A stretch of DNA of 64,000 nucleotides from Eubacterium sp. AM49-13BH. GTDB lineage: Bacteria; Bacillota; Clostridia; Lachnospirales; Lachnospiraceae. Below are positions 45,248-54,104 of the stretch, one piece after another (positions within the stretch are counted from its first letter, which is position 1; every line of letters starts with the position of its first letter). The stretch spans positions 1-64,000 of the forward strand of contig NZ_QSEK01000015.1 in NCBI RefSeq assembly GCF_003464165.1, in the 5' to 3' direction. The notes beneath the pieces were generated by a model. The model worked only from the letters and a program-made list of their open reading frames with translations. It had not been told where the DNA came from and ran no database searches. A program made the position numbers and the translations under genes.

Positions 45248-47299
45248 TTACTGTACAATATATCTGATATCAAGAACATGTCTCTTAACATACAGCATAT
45301 CTATACTGCTGACTGTACCATCATGATTAGCATCAGCGGCTTTATAATAAGCACCTGTAAGAATTCTAATATCAAGAACATGTCTCTTAATATATAACAT
45401 ATCAATACTTGTTATCTTACCATCTCCGTTAGCATCTCCATATATAACAACTGTGTATGATGCATACTCATCTCCATCTGAAGTATATACAACAAATCTG
45501 TCTCCGGTTGCTATTATTTCAGATGTTTTCTCTGCTGAATCTGAGCCATATATCTTTCCATAACATCCATTCTTGAATGAAATACTGCTTATAACATCAT
45601 CAGCTGTGCTTTCAACCTCAAGTCCAGATATAAATCTTCCATCTTCATCTATATCAAAGCCTGTATCAAATCCATTCTCTTCTGATGGATCAGGCTCTGG
45701 GTCTGGTATTGGATCAGCTTCTTTTCTTACTATATTAACAACATAGTCCTGACTTTCTCCATTCTCCGCTGTAACAGTGACAACTATTCTGTTGTTACCT
45801 ACAGACAATGTATACTCTCCAAAACCTTCTACTTCAGCACTATCAGCTAACTTATCACCTGATACATATACACTTGTAACATCATTATCAACAATCAGAT
45901 CATATGATGTAGTGTATAATGAAAATGATGGTGTTAATGAATATCCATCAACATACAGATTCTTAAGTCTGTTATTAGGATTTCCGTCTCCTGTAGGAAT
46001 TGCACATACATCATCTGGCATATTATCGTATACAGGAATTATAAACTTAAATGATGTGTTATTAAGTGTTGTTTCACTATATGCTCTCTTGCTTGTCTTT
46101 GCCTCTGATCTTGGTGCAAAAACATTAGTCATATACTGATGCGAATAATTAACCACATCAAACTTTTCATAATATATAGTATCCTGACCTTTATTTATGT
46201 ACCATTTACCAAGATTAATTGCTCCACCTACTACCGCTTTATATCTTGTATTCCAAGGTCTTAATGTACTAGAATCAGATCCCTTTGCATATCTTAATCC
46301 ATTCTGTACAGCAGTATAACCACCTGACGCATATGCATTCTGACTGTAATAATTATAATAGCCTACATATCCGCTTACATTTCCTGATATCTGTCTTCCC
46401 GTTCCATTATATCCTTGTTCCTGAATTATTCTCGTAGCAAGATGATATGGGCTAACCTGAGACATTTCTCCTGCTTTCATTAAAAGCGAAGGATAAGTAT
46501 AACCGTCAAGATCATGACTTGAGCCATCCATGAATGAACCACTTATTATACTCTCAACCCCACTCATATTCTGAACAGATGAATCATATGACAATGCCTC
46601 AAACATAAATATATATGTATCATCAAGGAAATTTCTTGGATCAAGTACATATTGCACCAACTCACTTGAAGCCTGTACATATCCACCACTGTCAAAAGTA
46701 TACCACTCACCAGTTTCCCAGTTATAGCAGCCATCTGCTGTAGATTTCCATGAACTTATATTATCCTTATGAACAAGGCTTCTAGTTTTCACATTCTGCT
46801 TCTCAACCATTGTGTTCCAGTCAGTCCCATTATGATCCGCCACAAACACCCAGTTAGGATACTGCGCATGAAGCTGTCTTAACCCATCCTTATAACTATC
46901 CGGGAATCCCTGTGAGTCAAGGTATTCCTCAAAATCCGCATCCGGCTCATAATCATTTCTTTTATCAACAGTTATGTAGCCACCATATATATAGCCTCTT
47001 TCATAACTGCCATTAAGATAAAAACCTATGCCATACCATGTGTCGCCGTCATCGTCAGTTGTCTCTTCGTATATATCAAACTTAAAGCCACCATCCACCT
47101 TGGTAATGACTGAACCACTGACTGGTGATGTCCTTATACGAAGATCTGTAACATCATAATTAACATGCCCCTGACCAATAGCTTCCTCCGCCTTGGTATT
47201 AAGCACAGAAGTAACCGTAAGGCATGTCAGCACAAGCATACATAACATGACACCAATTGCGGCTATTCTTTTTGCACTACATTTGTATCCTGATTTCAT
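45248..47299 (-). CDS. secreted dockerin-bearing beta-N-acetylglucosaminidase-type wall hydrolase
   Basis: A 683-residue secreted protein with a signal peptide (IGVMLCMLVLTCLTVTSV) and an SH3-like domain (LRIRTSPVSGSVITKVDGG). Next is a GH73/LytD-like glucosaminidase domain (about residues 130-440; QVSPYHLATRIIQEQG with the expected Glu, then GYVGYYNYYSQNAYASGG). A cadherin-like domain, a PDPEPDP linker and a type I dockerin follow, the dockerin with two calcium loops, GDANGDGKITSIDMLYIKR and ADANHDGTVSSIDMLYVKR. It should cut peptidoglycan glycan strands and dock to a cohesin. Its stop is 17 bases before the cohesin gene start. Confidence 0.88.
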   Translation of the reverse strand: MKSGYKCSAKRIAAIGVMLCMLVLTCLTVTSVLNTKAEEAIGQGHVNYDVTDLRIRTSPVSGSVITKVDGGFKFDIYEETTDDDGDTWYGIGFYLNGSYERGYIYGGYITVDKRNDYEPDADFEEYLDSQGFPDSYKDGLRQLHAQYPNWVFVADHNGTDWNTMVEKQNVKTRSLVHKDNISSWKSTADGCYNWETGEWYTFDSGGYVQASSELVQYVLDPRNFLDDTYIFMFEALSYDSSVQNMSGVESIISGSFMDGSSHDLDGYTYPSLLMKAGEMSQVSPYHLATRIIQEQGYNGTGRQISGNVSGYVGYYNYYSQNAYASGGYTAVQNGLRYAKGSDSSTLRPWNTRYKAVVGGAINLGKWYINKGQDTIYYEKFDVVNYSHQYMTNVFAPRSEAKTSKRAYSETTLNNTSFKFIIPVYDNMPDDVCAIPTGDGNPNNRLKNLYVDGYSLTPSFSLYTTSYDLIVDNDVTSVYVSGDKLADSAEVEGFGEYTLSVGNNRIVVTVTAENGESQDYVVNIVRKEADPIPDPEPDPSEENGFDTGFDIDEDGRFISGLEVESTADDVISSISFKNGCYGKIYGSDSAEKTSEIIATGDRFVVYTSDGDEYASYTVVIYGDANGDGKITSIDMLYIKRHVLDIRILTGAYYKAADANHDGTVSSIDMLYVKRHVLDIRYIVQ

Positions 47300-47332
47300 G
47301 TAATCACCTGACTCCTGAATGTATAGTATTAA

Positions 47333-48925
47333 CTAGTTTCTTCCAAATTCTGAAAGCTTTAAGCCCTCATTTCTCTCAAGTACCATATTAACAGACCAGC
47401 TATTGGCAAATACCAGAAGCGGATTGCCCTTAAGGTCTTTAATCTTCTTCATATCTGATGTACCGACAATTCTGTTCACATCAATTTCCTCAGGATTCTC
47501 AATCCAGCGAATATGCTCGTATGGAAGCGGCTCAAGTCTGATATCAACACCGTATTCATTCTTAAGACGGTATTCGAGAACTTCAAACTGAAGAACGCCG
47601 ACAACTCCAACGATAATCTCTTCCATTCCTGTATTGAACTCCTGGAATATCTGAATCGCACCTTCCTGTGCAATCTGGTTGATACCCTTGATAAACTGCT
47701 TTCTCTTCATAGTATCAATCTGTCTTACTCTTGCAAAATGTTCTGGTGCAAATGTAGGAATACCCTCAAATGCAAATTTCTTGTTAGACTTGCATATTGT
47801 ATCACCAATAGAAAAAATACCCGGATCAAATACACCGATAATATCTCCTGCGTATGCCTCATCAACAATATGTCTCTCCTCCGCCATCATCTGCTGTGGC
47901 TGGCTGAGTCTTATCTTCTTGCCGCCCTGCACATGGTTGGCTTCCATTCCGGCTTCAAACTTACCTGAACATATTCTCATGAAAGCAATTCTGTCTCTAT
48001 GTGCTTTATTCATATTAGCCTGAATCTTGAATACAAATGCTGAGAAATCCTCAGTAAATGGATCAATAACTCCCTGGTCAGAATTTCTTGGAAGCGGAGA
48101 AGTTGTCATTGATAAGAAATGCTCAAGGAAAGTCTGTACACCAAAGTTAGTAAGCGCTGAACCGAAGAATACCGGTGTAAGGTCACCAGCACTTACCATT
48201 TCCTGGTCAAACTCTGCACTTGCTCCGTCTAACAGTTCAATATCTTCCTGAAGCTTATCATAGAAAGCATCACCAATTCTGTCCTTAAGAACAGCCTCAT
48301 CTGACGCGTCAACAATCTCAGTATCGACTTCCTTCTGTCCATTCATTGCTGCCTTGAATAAAGAAACATTTTTCTCTTTACGATCATACACGCCCTTGAA
48401 TTCCTTACCGCAGCCGATAGGCCAGTTAATTGGGCATGTAGAGATTCCAAGTACGCTTTCAATCTCATCAAGAAGCTCAAATGGATCATTAGCCTCTCTA
48501 TCCATCTTATTAATAAATGTAAATATAGGAATGTGTCTCATAACACATACCTTGAAAAGCTTGATAGTCTGTTTCTCAACACCCTTAGAAGCATCAATAA
48601 CCATGACCGCAGAATCTGCTGCCATCAGAGTTCTGTAGGTATCCTCTGAGAAATCCTCATGTCCCGGAGTATCAAGAATATTAATACAGTAACCTTCGTA
48701 GTTGAACTGAAGAACAGAAGAAGTTACCGAAATACCTCTTTCCTTCTCAATCTCCATCCAGTCAGAAACCGCATGCTTGGCAGTCTTCTTACCCTTTACA
48801 GAACCTGCAAGGTTAATAGCACCTCCGTAAAGCAGGAACTTCTCTGTTAATGTTGTCTTACCAGCATCCGGGTGAGAGATAATGGCAAATGTCCTTCTTT
48901 TCTTAATTTCACTTTCTAAACTCAC
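47333..48925 (-). CDS. prfC: peptide chain release factor 3
   Basis: A 530-residue translational GTPase that recycles RF1/RF2 from the ribosome. G1 is ISHPDAGKTTLTEK near residues 16-29. G2 ERGISVTSSV, G3 DTPGHEDFSEDT and G4 FINKMDRE follow. The C-terminal domains carry PTFAPEHFARVRQID and VGVVGVLQFEVLEYRLKNEYG. A GTG start at 48925 is chosen because AAAGGAG lies seven bases upstream. Probably its own transcript. Confidence 0.97.
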   Translation of the reverse strand: MSLESEIKKRRTFAIISHPDAGKTTLTEKFLLYGGAINLAGSVKGKKTAKHAVSDWMEIEKERGISVTSSVLQFNYEGYCINILDTPGHEDFSEDTYRTLMAADSAVMVIDASKGVEKQTIKLFKVCVMRHIPIFTFINKMDREANDPFELLDEIESVLGISTCPINWPIGCGKEFKGVYDRKEKNVSLFKAAMNGQKEVDTEIVDASDEAVLKDRIGDAFYDKLQEDIELLDGASAEFDQEMVSAGDLTPVFFGSALTNFGVQTFLEHFLSMTTSPLPRNSDQGVIDPFTEDFSAFVFKIQANMNKAHRDRIAFMRICSGKFEAGMEANHVQGGKKIRLSQPQQMMAEERHIVDEAYAGDIIGVFDPGIFSIGDTICKSNKKFAFEGIPTFAPEHFARVRQIDTMKRKQFIKGINQIAQEGAIQIFQEFNTGMEEIIVGVVGVLQFEVLEYRLKNEYGVDIRLEPLPYEHIRWIENPEEIDVNRIVGTSDMKKIKDLKGNPLLVFANSWSVNMVLERNEGLKLSEFGRN

Positions 48926-49045
48926 TGTTTTACTCCTTTATAAACATAATACATAAATAATTCATACCCGTTCCGGCATACACATAATATAAGCTGTGAC
49001 GCAGTCTACGGCTTCACAGGCTTACTCTAATCAATAGTCTTCGAA

Positions 49046-49306
49046 TTATTCACGGTTAAGACCGAACTTGTATGAAACCTCAGACTTGTCATCAATTCTT
49101 CTGAAAATGTTGACTACTCTGTCCATAACCGGTTCGAAATCTTCCTCATTCTCAACCTCAACAGTAACAACCTGTCCGTCTTCCTTAATAACTGCATCCT
49201 TAACAAGTGCTAATGCCTTGATATCTTCCTCAGTCTGGGCAACCTGCTCAGGTGTTGTTAACATCTTTGATTTACTCTTATACTTAACAGCGTATGTTCT
49301 TGTCAT
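49046..49306 (-). CDS. hypothetical small protein (86 residues)
   Basis: Not recognised. A small soluble protein, MTRTYAVKYKSKSKMLTTPEQVAQTEEDI, with alternating basic start and acidic centre (KEDGQVVTVEVENEEDFEPVMD) and a C-terminal FRRIDDKSEVSYKFG. It looks like an alpha-beta ferredoxin-like fold. GGAGG lies close to two tandem ATGs; the second (49306) has the better spacing. It lies just upstream of prfC on the same strand. Confidence 0.7.
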   Translation of the reverse strand: MTRTYAVKYKSKSKMLTTPEQVAQTEEDIKALALVKDAVIKEDGQVVTVEVENEEDFEPVMDRVVNIFRRIDDKSEVSYKFGLNRE

Positions 49307-49309
49307 CAT

Positions 49310-49634
49310 ATCCTCCTATCGGCTCTTCGTAGCAATATAATCTCATATGTCATTATATTATATATCAAGAATTAGAATTATGCAATGGGTTGAAAAATCC
49401 GATGTAGATTTTTTATCTTTCTTCCGTTTGAAATTGTATTTATGAATCACTCATGATTGTTGTTCAGACTGTAGAATAAGTCAGTGGCAACCACTCTACA
49501 TGTACTCAAAGCTAAGTTTGAGTACGGCAAAAGCATAATGCCTACGAAAATGTATTTTTTACATAATTTAGTAGTCTTTGGCAACTCGCCGGCTTCATTC
49601 AAGATAAAATACATATGGCACTACCCGTAAAAAA
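49310..49634. other. gene-free region with dispersed repeat copies
   Basis: No credible gene. It holds a 9-bp perfect hairpin (GTACTCAAA at 49502 with TTTGAGTAC at 49517), a repeat word GCAAAAGCATAA..CCTACGAAAATG (49527-49552) also found at 53583-53608, and one copy of the TTAGTAG..CTCGCCGGC element (from 49568) that recurs as a tandem at 53794-54000. Confidence 0.55.
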
Positions 49635-49677
49635 GGACTGACACCCTAACGACTCTCAATCGTCAGAGCACCAACCC
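49635..49677 (-). terminator. terminator after the 1235-residue LRR protein gene
   Basis: An 18-bp stem on the minus strand with seven G-U pairs and a 7-base loop, followed by TTTTTT. A near-identical terminator follows the next surface protein gene at 54010-54052. Confidence 0.85.
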
Positions 49678-49721
49678 TTTCCATGACCAATCAGTCAATC
49701 ATCCAATTATACAGTTAGTAT

Positions 49722-52700
49722 TTAATTACTTGTCCTAACATTCATAACTGAACTTCTTACGACCTTACCATCAGCGTCCTTAACATCAATATAAAACTCT
49801 CTGTCTCCGGCACTTCCGGCTGTCCATGTTATCTTGTTATTAGCGTTGAAGTTCTGAACAAGTCCCCAAGTCTTAGTTGTCTTGTTGTATACAATAAACT
49901 TGTACTGATAGCTTCCTGCTCCGCCTGTTGCTGCTCCGCTTATTGTAACCTTACCGCCGACTTTATTAGCCTTTGTGCTTATTGTTGCAGTAACACTCAT
50001 ACTGTTTCCAACATTTATAGTATTAACAGCACTTCTTACAACCTTACCGCTTGCATCCTTTACGTCAACATAGAACTGTCTTGTTCCTGCTGCTCCTGCA
50101 ACCCATGTGCATGTATTACTGCTACTGTAATCCTGAACCTTGCCCCACTGCTTTGTTGCTGTGTTATAAACGATGAACTTATACTGATAACTTCCGTTTC
50201 CTCCTGCAGCATTAGCAGTAAGCTTTACTGAAGCGCCCGGATTAACCTGTGATGCCGATGATTTAAGTGATACATTAAGACCTGTCTGTGTACTAATATT
50301 CATTGCTGCACTTCTTGCAACAGTTCCGTTTGAATCCTTAATATCAACATAAAACTTTCTGTTACCTGCTGATGCTCCGGATGCATTCCATACGCATGTA
50401 TTCTTACTGCTGTAATCCTGAACAATTCCCCATTTACCTGTATCTACATTGTAAACAATGAATTTGTACTGGTAGTTACCGCTTCCATAATTACCTGATG
50501 CTGTAAATTCAATGTTATTATTTACATACTTATATGACGCCTTAGCTTCAAGCTTCTTGTTAATGCTTATGAGTGCAGAACTTAATACTTCCTTTCCTGT
50601 ACTGTCCTTAACCTTAACATAGAATCTTCTTGAACCAGGTGAAGATACCCATGTAAATCCGCTTGTCTCACCGTAATCTCTAACAACGCCCCATTTGCCT
50701 GTATCTTCATTATAAACAACAAGCTTATACTGATAATCTGAAGAACCGCCTGATGCATTTGCCTGAATATTAATAACATCTCCATCCTTAGCACTTCCTG
50801 ATGGTGATATTACCGCATTAATTGACAATGGCTGTGAATAATTCTTGAATGTTATTCCATTTGTCTTAGCATAACTTTCTGCCTCAGATCCGGCTTCACC
50901 TTCAATTACAAATGTTGATTTAACATTGTAGAATGCATTTTTTTCTATTGTTCCAAGTGTAGAAGGAAGTGATGCAATTGAAATACTATTATTATATCCA
51001 AAAGCATATGCACTTATAGACTGGTTATTATAACCATACATTCCTTTTTCCCATGAGAATTTTTCAAGGCTTGTACAACCGCTAAATACATAATTATCTA
51101 TGCTCACATAATTACCAGGTATTGATATACTTGTTAATGATGTACAGTTCTGGAATGCATATGAGCTTATCTTAGCATCTGTATCACCTTTAGCTATTAT
51201 TACATTCTTTAATTTGGCACATCCATCAAAAGTATTTCTGGAAATGTTCTCCACTGTTGATGGAATTGTGACAGATTCCAGTGTATTACAATACTGGAAT
51301 GAATTATTACCGATTGTTTTTACACCTTCTGGAATTACAACCTGTGGTAATGAAGAGCATTTATAAAATGCATAACTTCCTATTGAAGCCAATGTTGTAG
51401 GGAGCTTAACATCTTTTAATGATGTACACTCACTAAATGCATAACTTCCTACGCTCTGATTAGCAAAATCATACGAACTCTTCTTATACTCAAAACCTGT
51501 AAGACTTGTACAGCCTGAAAATGCCTCATCACCTATACTCTTATAATTACCCGGTACAACTACATTTTTTAACATTGTACAATTCTTAAATGCTCTATCG
51601 CCAATTACAGCCTCAATATTCTTATCTCCTGCAATATTAACAGATGTTAATTTTGAACAATTCTCAAAAGAACCTCCATAATATGTTCCTCCAATACTGC
51701 TCACTGTAGAAGGAACATTTACAGATGTAAGATTCTTGCAGTCCATAAATGCAGCTGCAGCTATCTTAGTAACTCCCTCTGGTGCATTCAGCTTATCAAT
51801 GTTAGTATTGCGGAATGCATGTGTATCAATTGTTTTAAGTCCTTTTTCAAGTGTTACGCTTGTCAAAGATTTGCAATCTCTAAACGCTGAACTGCCTATT
51901 GTATGTTCAATGTTATTAACTGATTCATCATACTTTACGCTCTTTAATGATGTACAATTCTGAAATGCGCCATCACCAATTTTGCTGTAATTACCAGGAA
52001 TAACAACTGATAAAAGAGACTGGCATCCGCTGAAACAATCCTGTCCAATAACCGCCTCTGCAATTCCCTGTTTAAATGTTATATTTGTAAGACCAGTACA
52101 GTTCTCAAATGCTCCTGCTGTATAACTGTCAGTCACCTTTGTTACTGTAGATGGAATCTCTACTGACTTCAAAGATTTACATGACTGAAATGCTCCAGAC
52201 TTAATAGTAACAAGTCCTTCTGGAAGTGTCAGCTTTGACAGTCTTGTACAATTGGCAAATGCATTCTGTCCAATAGACTTTACTCCAGCCGGAATATTAA
52301 TCTCTGCAATCATACTGTCATTGTAAAATGCCTCTGAATCAATGCTCTCAAGACCTGTACCTAATGTAACCTGTGCAAGAGACTGGCATCCTTTGAAAGC
52401 ATAAGATGCAATTTTATGAGTTATTCCCTTTACTGATGGCGAATAAGTAAGAGTTTTTAAACCTTTACAATTTTCAAAAGCACTCTGCTGTATTTCACTA
52501 TAATTACCCGGAATCACAATTGAAGTAATTGCTGTACAGCCTGAATATGTATTACCGCCCATTGTAGCAGTCTGAATTCCTTCTTTTATGGTTACAGATG
52601 CTAATGATGTGCAATCTTGAAATGCTCCTGTACCATAGTCGCTTCCAATTGTCTTTATTGTCGAAGGTATTGTAATCTTATTTAAAAGCTTACAACCGTT

Positions 52701-53429
52701 AAATGCTCCACTTCCAATTGTTGTAACACCCTCTGGAATATCTACAGATGTAAGCGATACACATTTTGAAAATGCTTCATAGCCAATATTTGTCAGTGAA
52801 TCTGGTAATGATACACTCTCTAACGATGCACAACCACTAAATGCATTATTATCAATCTTTTTGTTGTTTCCATTATTAGAGTATGTAAATTTCTTAAGTG
52901 AACGGCAATCTTGAAAAGCATAAGAATATATCATCGTATAATTCCCTGGCACCGTAATCTCATTTAAAGAGGTACACCCTTTAAATGAATTGCCACCAAT
53001 ATAAGCATTCTGCGTACCCGCTGCAATAACAACTGTCTTTAAGTTAGCACAATTTTCAAATGCTCCTGTATTATAGCTACCTCCTATTTTAGTTACCGAG
53101 GCTGGTATCTTAACACTTGTTATCTTATTGTTATTGCTGAATGCTCCATACTGAATTGCATTAACAGTATAACTGCCTATTTTTTCTGGAATAACGATAT
53201 CCGTACTCTCCCCATCATACCCGGTAATCGTCGCATATGAACCACTTGTTGAATAATATAGTCCATTATAAGATGCATCACTTGACGCATACAGTTCTAC
53301 TGCATAAGAATTATCTCCACTTACCTGTGATGCCATAACTGGCGACACCATTACATCTGATGTCATAATAACTGTTCCCATTGCCAGCGACATTCCTGTC
53401 GCAACAGCTCTTTTTATCTTCTTTTTCAT
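49722..53429 (-). CDS. BspA-like leucine-rich-repeat surface protein with C-terminal repeat module
   Basis: A 1235-residue exported protein. A signal peptide (about 34 residues, ending VMASQ) is followed by a long LRR_5/Treponema-type array to about residue 830, with units of the form AFxNCxSLxxVxIPxxVxxIG. From about residue 860 there are four repeats of about 88 residues with the core YQYKFIVYN..T..WG.VQDYSS and FYVDVKDxxGKVVRS. It has no LPxTG or SLH anchor; the C-terminal repeats may bind the cell surface. It starts behind AAAGGGG. The last repeat is nearly identical to those of two other proteins nearby. Confidence 0.9.
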   Translation of the reverse strand: MKKKIKRAVATGMSLAMGTVIMTSDVMVSPVMASQVSGDNSYAVELYASSDASYNGLYYSTSGSYATITGYDGESTDIVIPEKIGSYTVNAIQYGAFSNNNKITSVKIPASVTKIGGSYNTGAFENCANLKTVVIAAGTQNAYIGGNSFKGCTSLNEITVPGNYTMIYSYAFQDCRSLKKFTYSNNGNNKKIDNNAFSGCASLESVSLPDSLTNIGYEAFSKCVSLTSVDIPEGVTTIGSGAFNGCKLLNKITIPSTIKTIGSDYGTGAFQDCTSLASVTIKEGIQTATMGGNTYSGCTAITSIVIPGNYSEIQQSAFENCKGLKTLTYSPSVKGITHKIASYAFKGCQSLAQVTLGTGLESIDSEAFYNDSMIAEINIPAGVKSIGQNAFANCTRLSKLTLPEGLVTIKSGAFQSCKSLKSVEIPSTVTKVTDSYTAGAFENCTGLTNITFKQGIAEAVIGQDCFSGCQSLLSVVIPGNYSKIGDGAFQNCTSLKSVKYDESVNNIEHTIGSSAFRDCKSLTSVTLEKGLKTIDTHAFRNTNIDKLNAPEGVTKIAAAAFMDCKNLTSVNVPSTVSSIGGTYYGGSFENCSKLTSVNIAGDKNIEAVIGDRAFKNCTMLKNVVVPGNYKSIGDEAFSGCTSLTGFEYKKSSYDFANQSVGSYAFSECTSLKDVKLPTTLASIGSYAFYKCSSLPQVVIPEGVKTIGNNSFQYCNTLESVTIPSTVENISRNTFDGCAKLKNVIIAKGDTDAKISSYAFQNCTSLTSISIPGNYVSIDNYVFSGCTSLEKFSWEKGMYGYNNQSISAYAFGYNNSISIASLPSTLGTIEKNAFYNVKSTFVIEGEAGSEAESYAKTNGITFKNYSQPLSINAVISPSGSAKDGDVINIQANASGGSSDYQYKLVVYNEDTGKWGVVRDYGETSGFTWVSSPGSRRFYVKVKDSTGKEVLSSALISINKKLEAKASYKYVNNNIEFTASGNYGSGNYQYKFIVYNVDTGKWGIVQDYSSKNTCVWNASGASAGNRKFYVDIKDSNGTVARSAAMNISTQTGLNVSLKSSASQVNPGASVKLTANAAGGNGSYQYKFIVYNTATKQWGKVQDYSSSNTCTWVAGAAGTRQFYVDVKDASGKVVRSAVNTINVGNSMSVTATISTKANKVGGKVTISGAATGGAGSYQYKFIVYNKTTKTWGLVQNFNANNKITWTAGSAGDREFYIDVKDADGKVVRSSVMNVRTSN

Positions 53430-53793
53430 AATCCCCTTTCTGTTTCTCTATGAAACATTAAATATTTTTCATACAAATGATACACCTGCTAACATCTATT
53501 AATCAAGCAATTTAGTCAAATATATAGTAAAAATTATCACTAGTAATTACACCACATGTACATAAAACTAAATTAGAGTGATGCAAAAGCATAACACCTA
53601 CGAAAATGCCGTTTTTATACAATCTAGTAGGTTTCCATACCAGTGTTTCATCACTCTAGTGCAGCTAAAGACCTACTAAACAACTGCCTTAAGCAAATAT
53701 AGTAGGTCTTTTCATCAAACTATTGACATGCTGGAAGAAAAAACACAAAAATCCCGTCGCAAAACACCCACGAAATTCATAACAACAATTGAA
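53430..53793. other. gene-free region upstream of the LRR protein gene
   Basis: It probably contains the LRR gene promoter. It holds an inverted repeat AGAGTGATG (53575) with CATCACTCT (53649), a copy of the repeat word GCAAAAGCATAA..CCTACGAAAATG (53583-53608), and several CCTAC/GTAGG words. No coding sequence is supported. Confidence 0.5.
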
Positions 53794-54000
53794 TTAGTAG
53801 GCTTCTTGCAAGTCTTTGTTTTAATTCAAGATAAAAAAGACATACGCAATTATTCATATAATAAGCGTTAGTAGGTTTCCGACAACTCGCCGGCTGCATT
53901 CATGATGAAAAAGACACACGCAATTATTCATATCATGAGCATTAGTAGGTTTTCGGCAGCTCGCCGGCTAAATTCATGATAAAATACATACAGCACTCCC
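53794..54000. repeat. 74-bp tandem repeat, about 2.7 copies
   Basis: TTAGTAGG starts at 53794, 53868 and 53942, exactly 74 bases apart. Units share TTAGTAGG(T/C)TT, CTCGCCGGCT (last two units), ATTCA(A/T)GAT(A/G)AAA and ACGCAATTATTCATAT. The third unit runs into the terminator region. One further copy lies at about 49568-49622, after the neighbouring surface protein gene. Confidence 0.75.
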
Positions 54001-54009
54001 CGCAAAAAA

Positions 54010-54052
54010 GGGCTGACACCCTAACGACTCTCAATCGTCAGAGCACCAGCCC
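54010..54052 (-). terminator. terminator after the 818-residue BspA-like gene
   Basis: Near-identical to the hairpin at 49635-49677: an 18-bp G-U-rich stem on the minus strand, a 7-base loop, then TTTTTTG. Confidence 0.85.
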
Positions 54053-54104
54053 TTTTCATGACCAATCAACCAATTATTCAATTATTGAATTATTCAGTTA
54101 TTAT

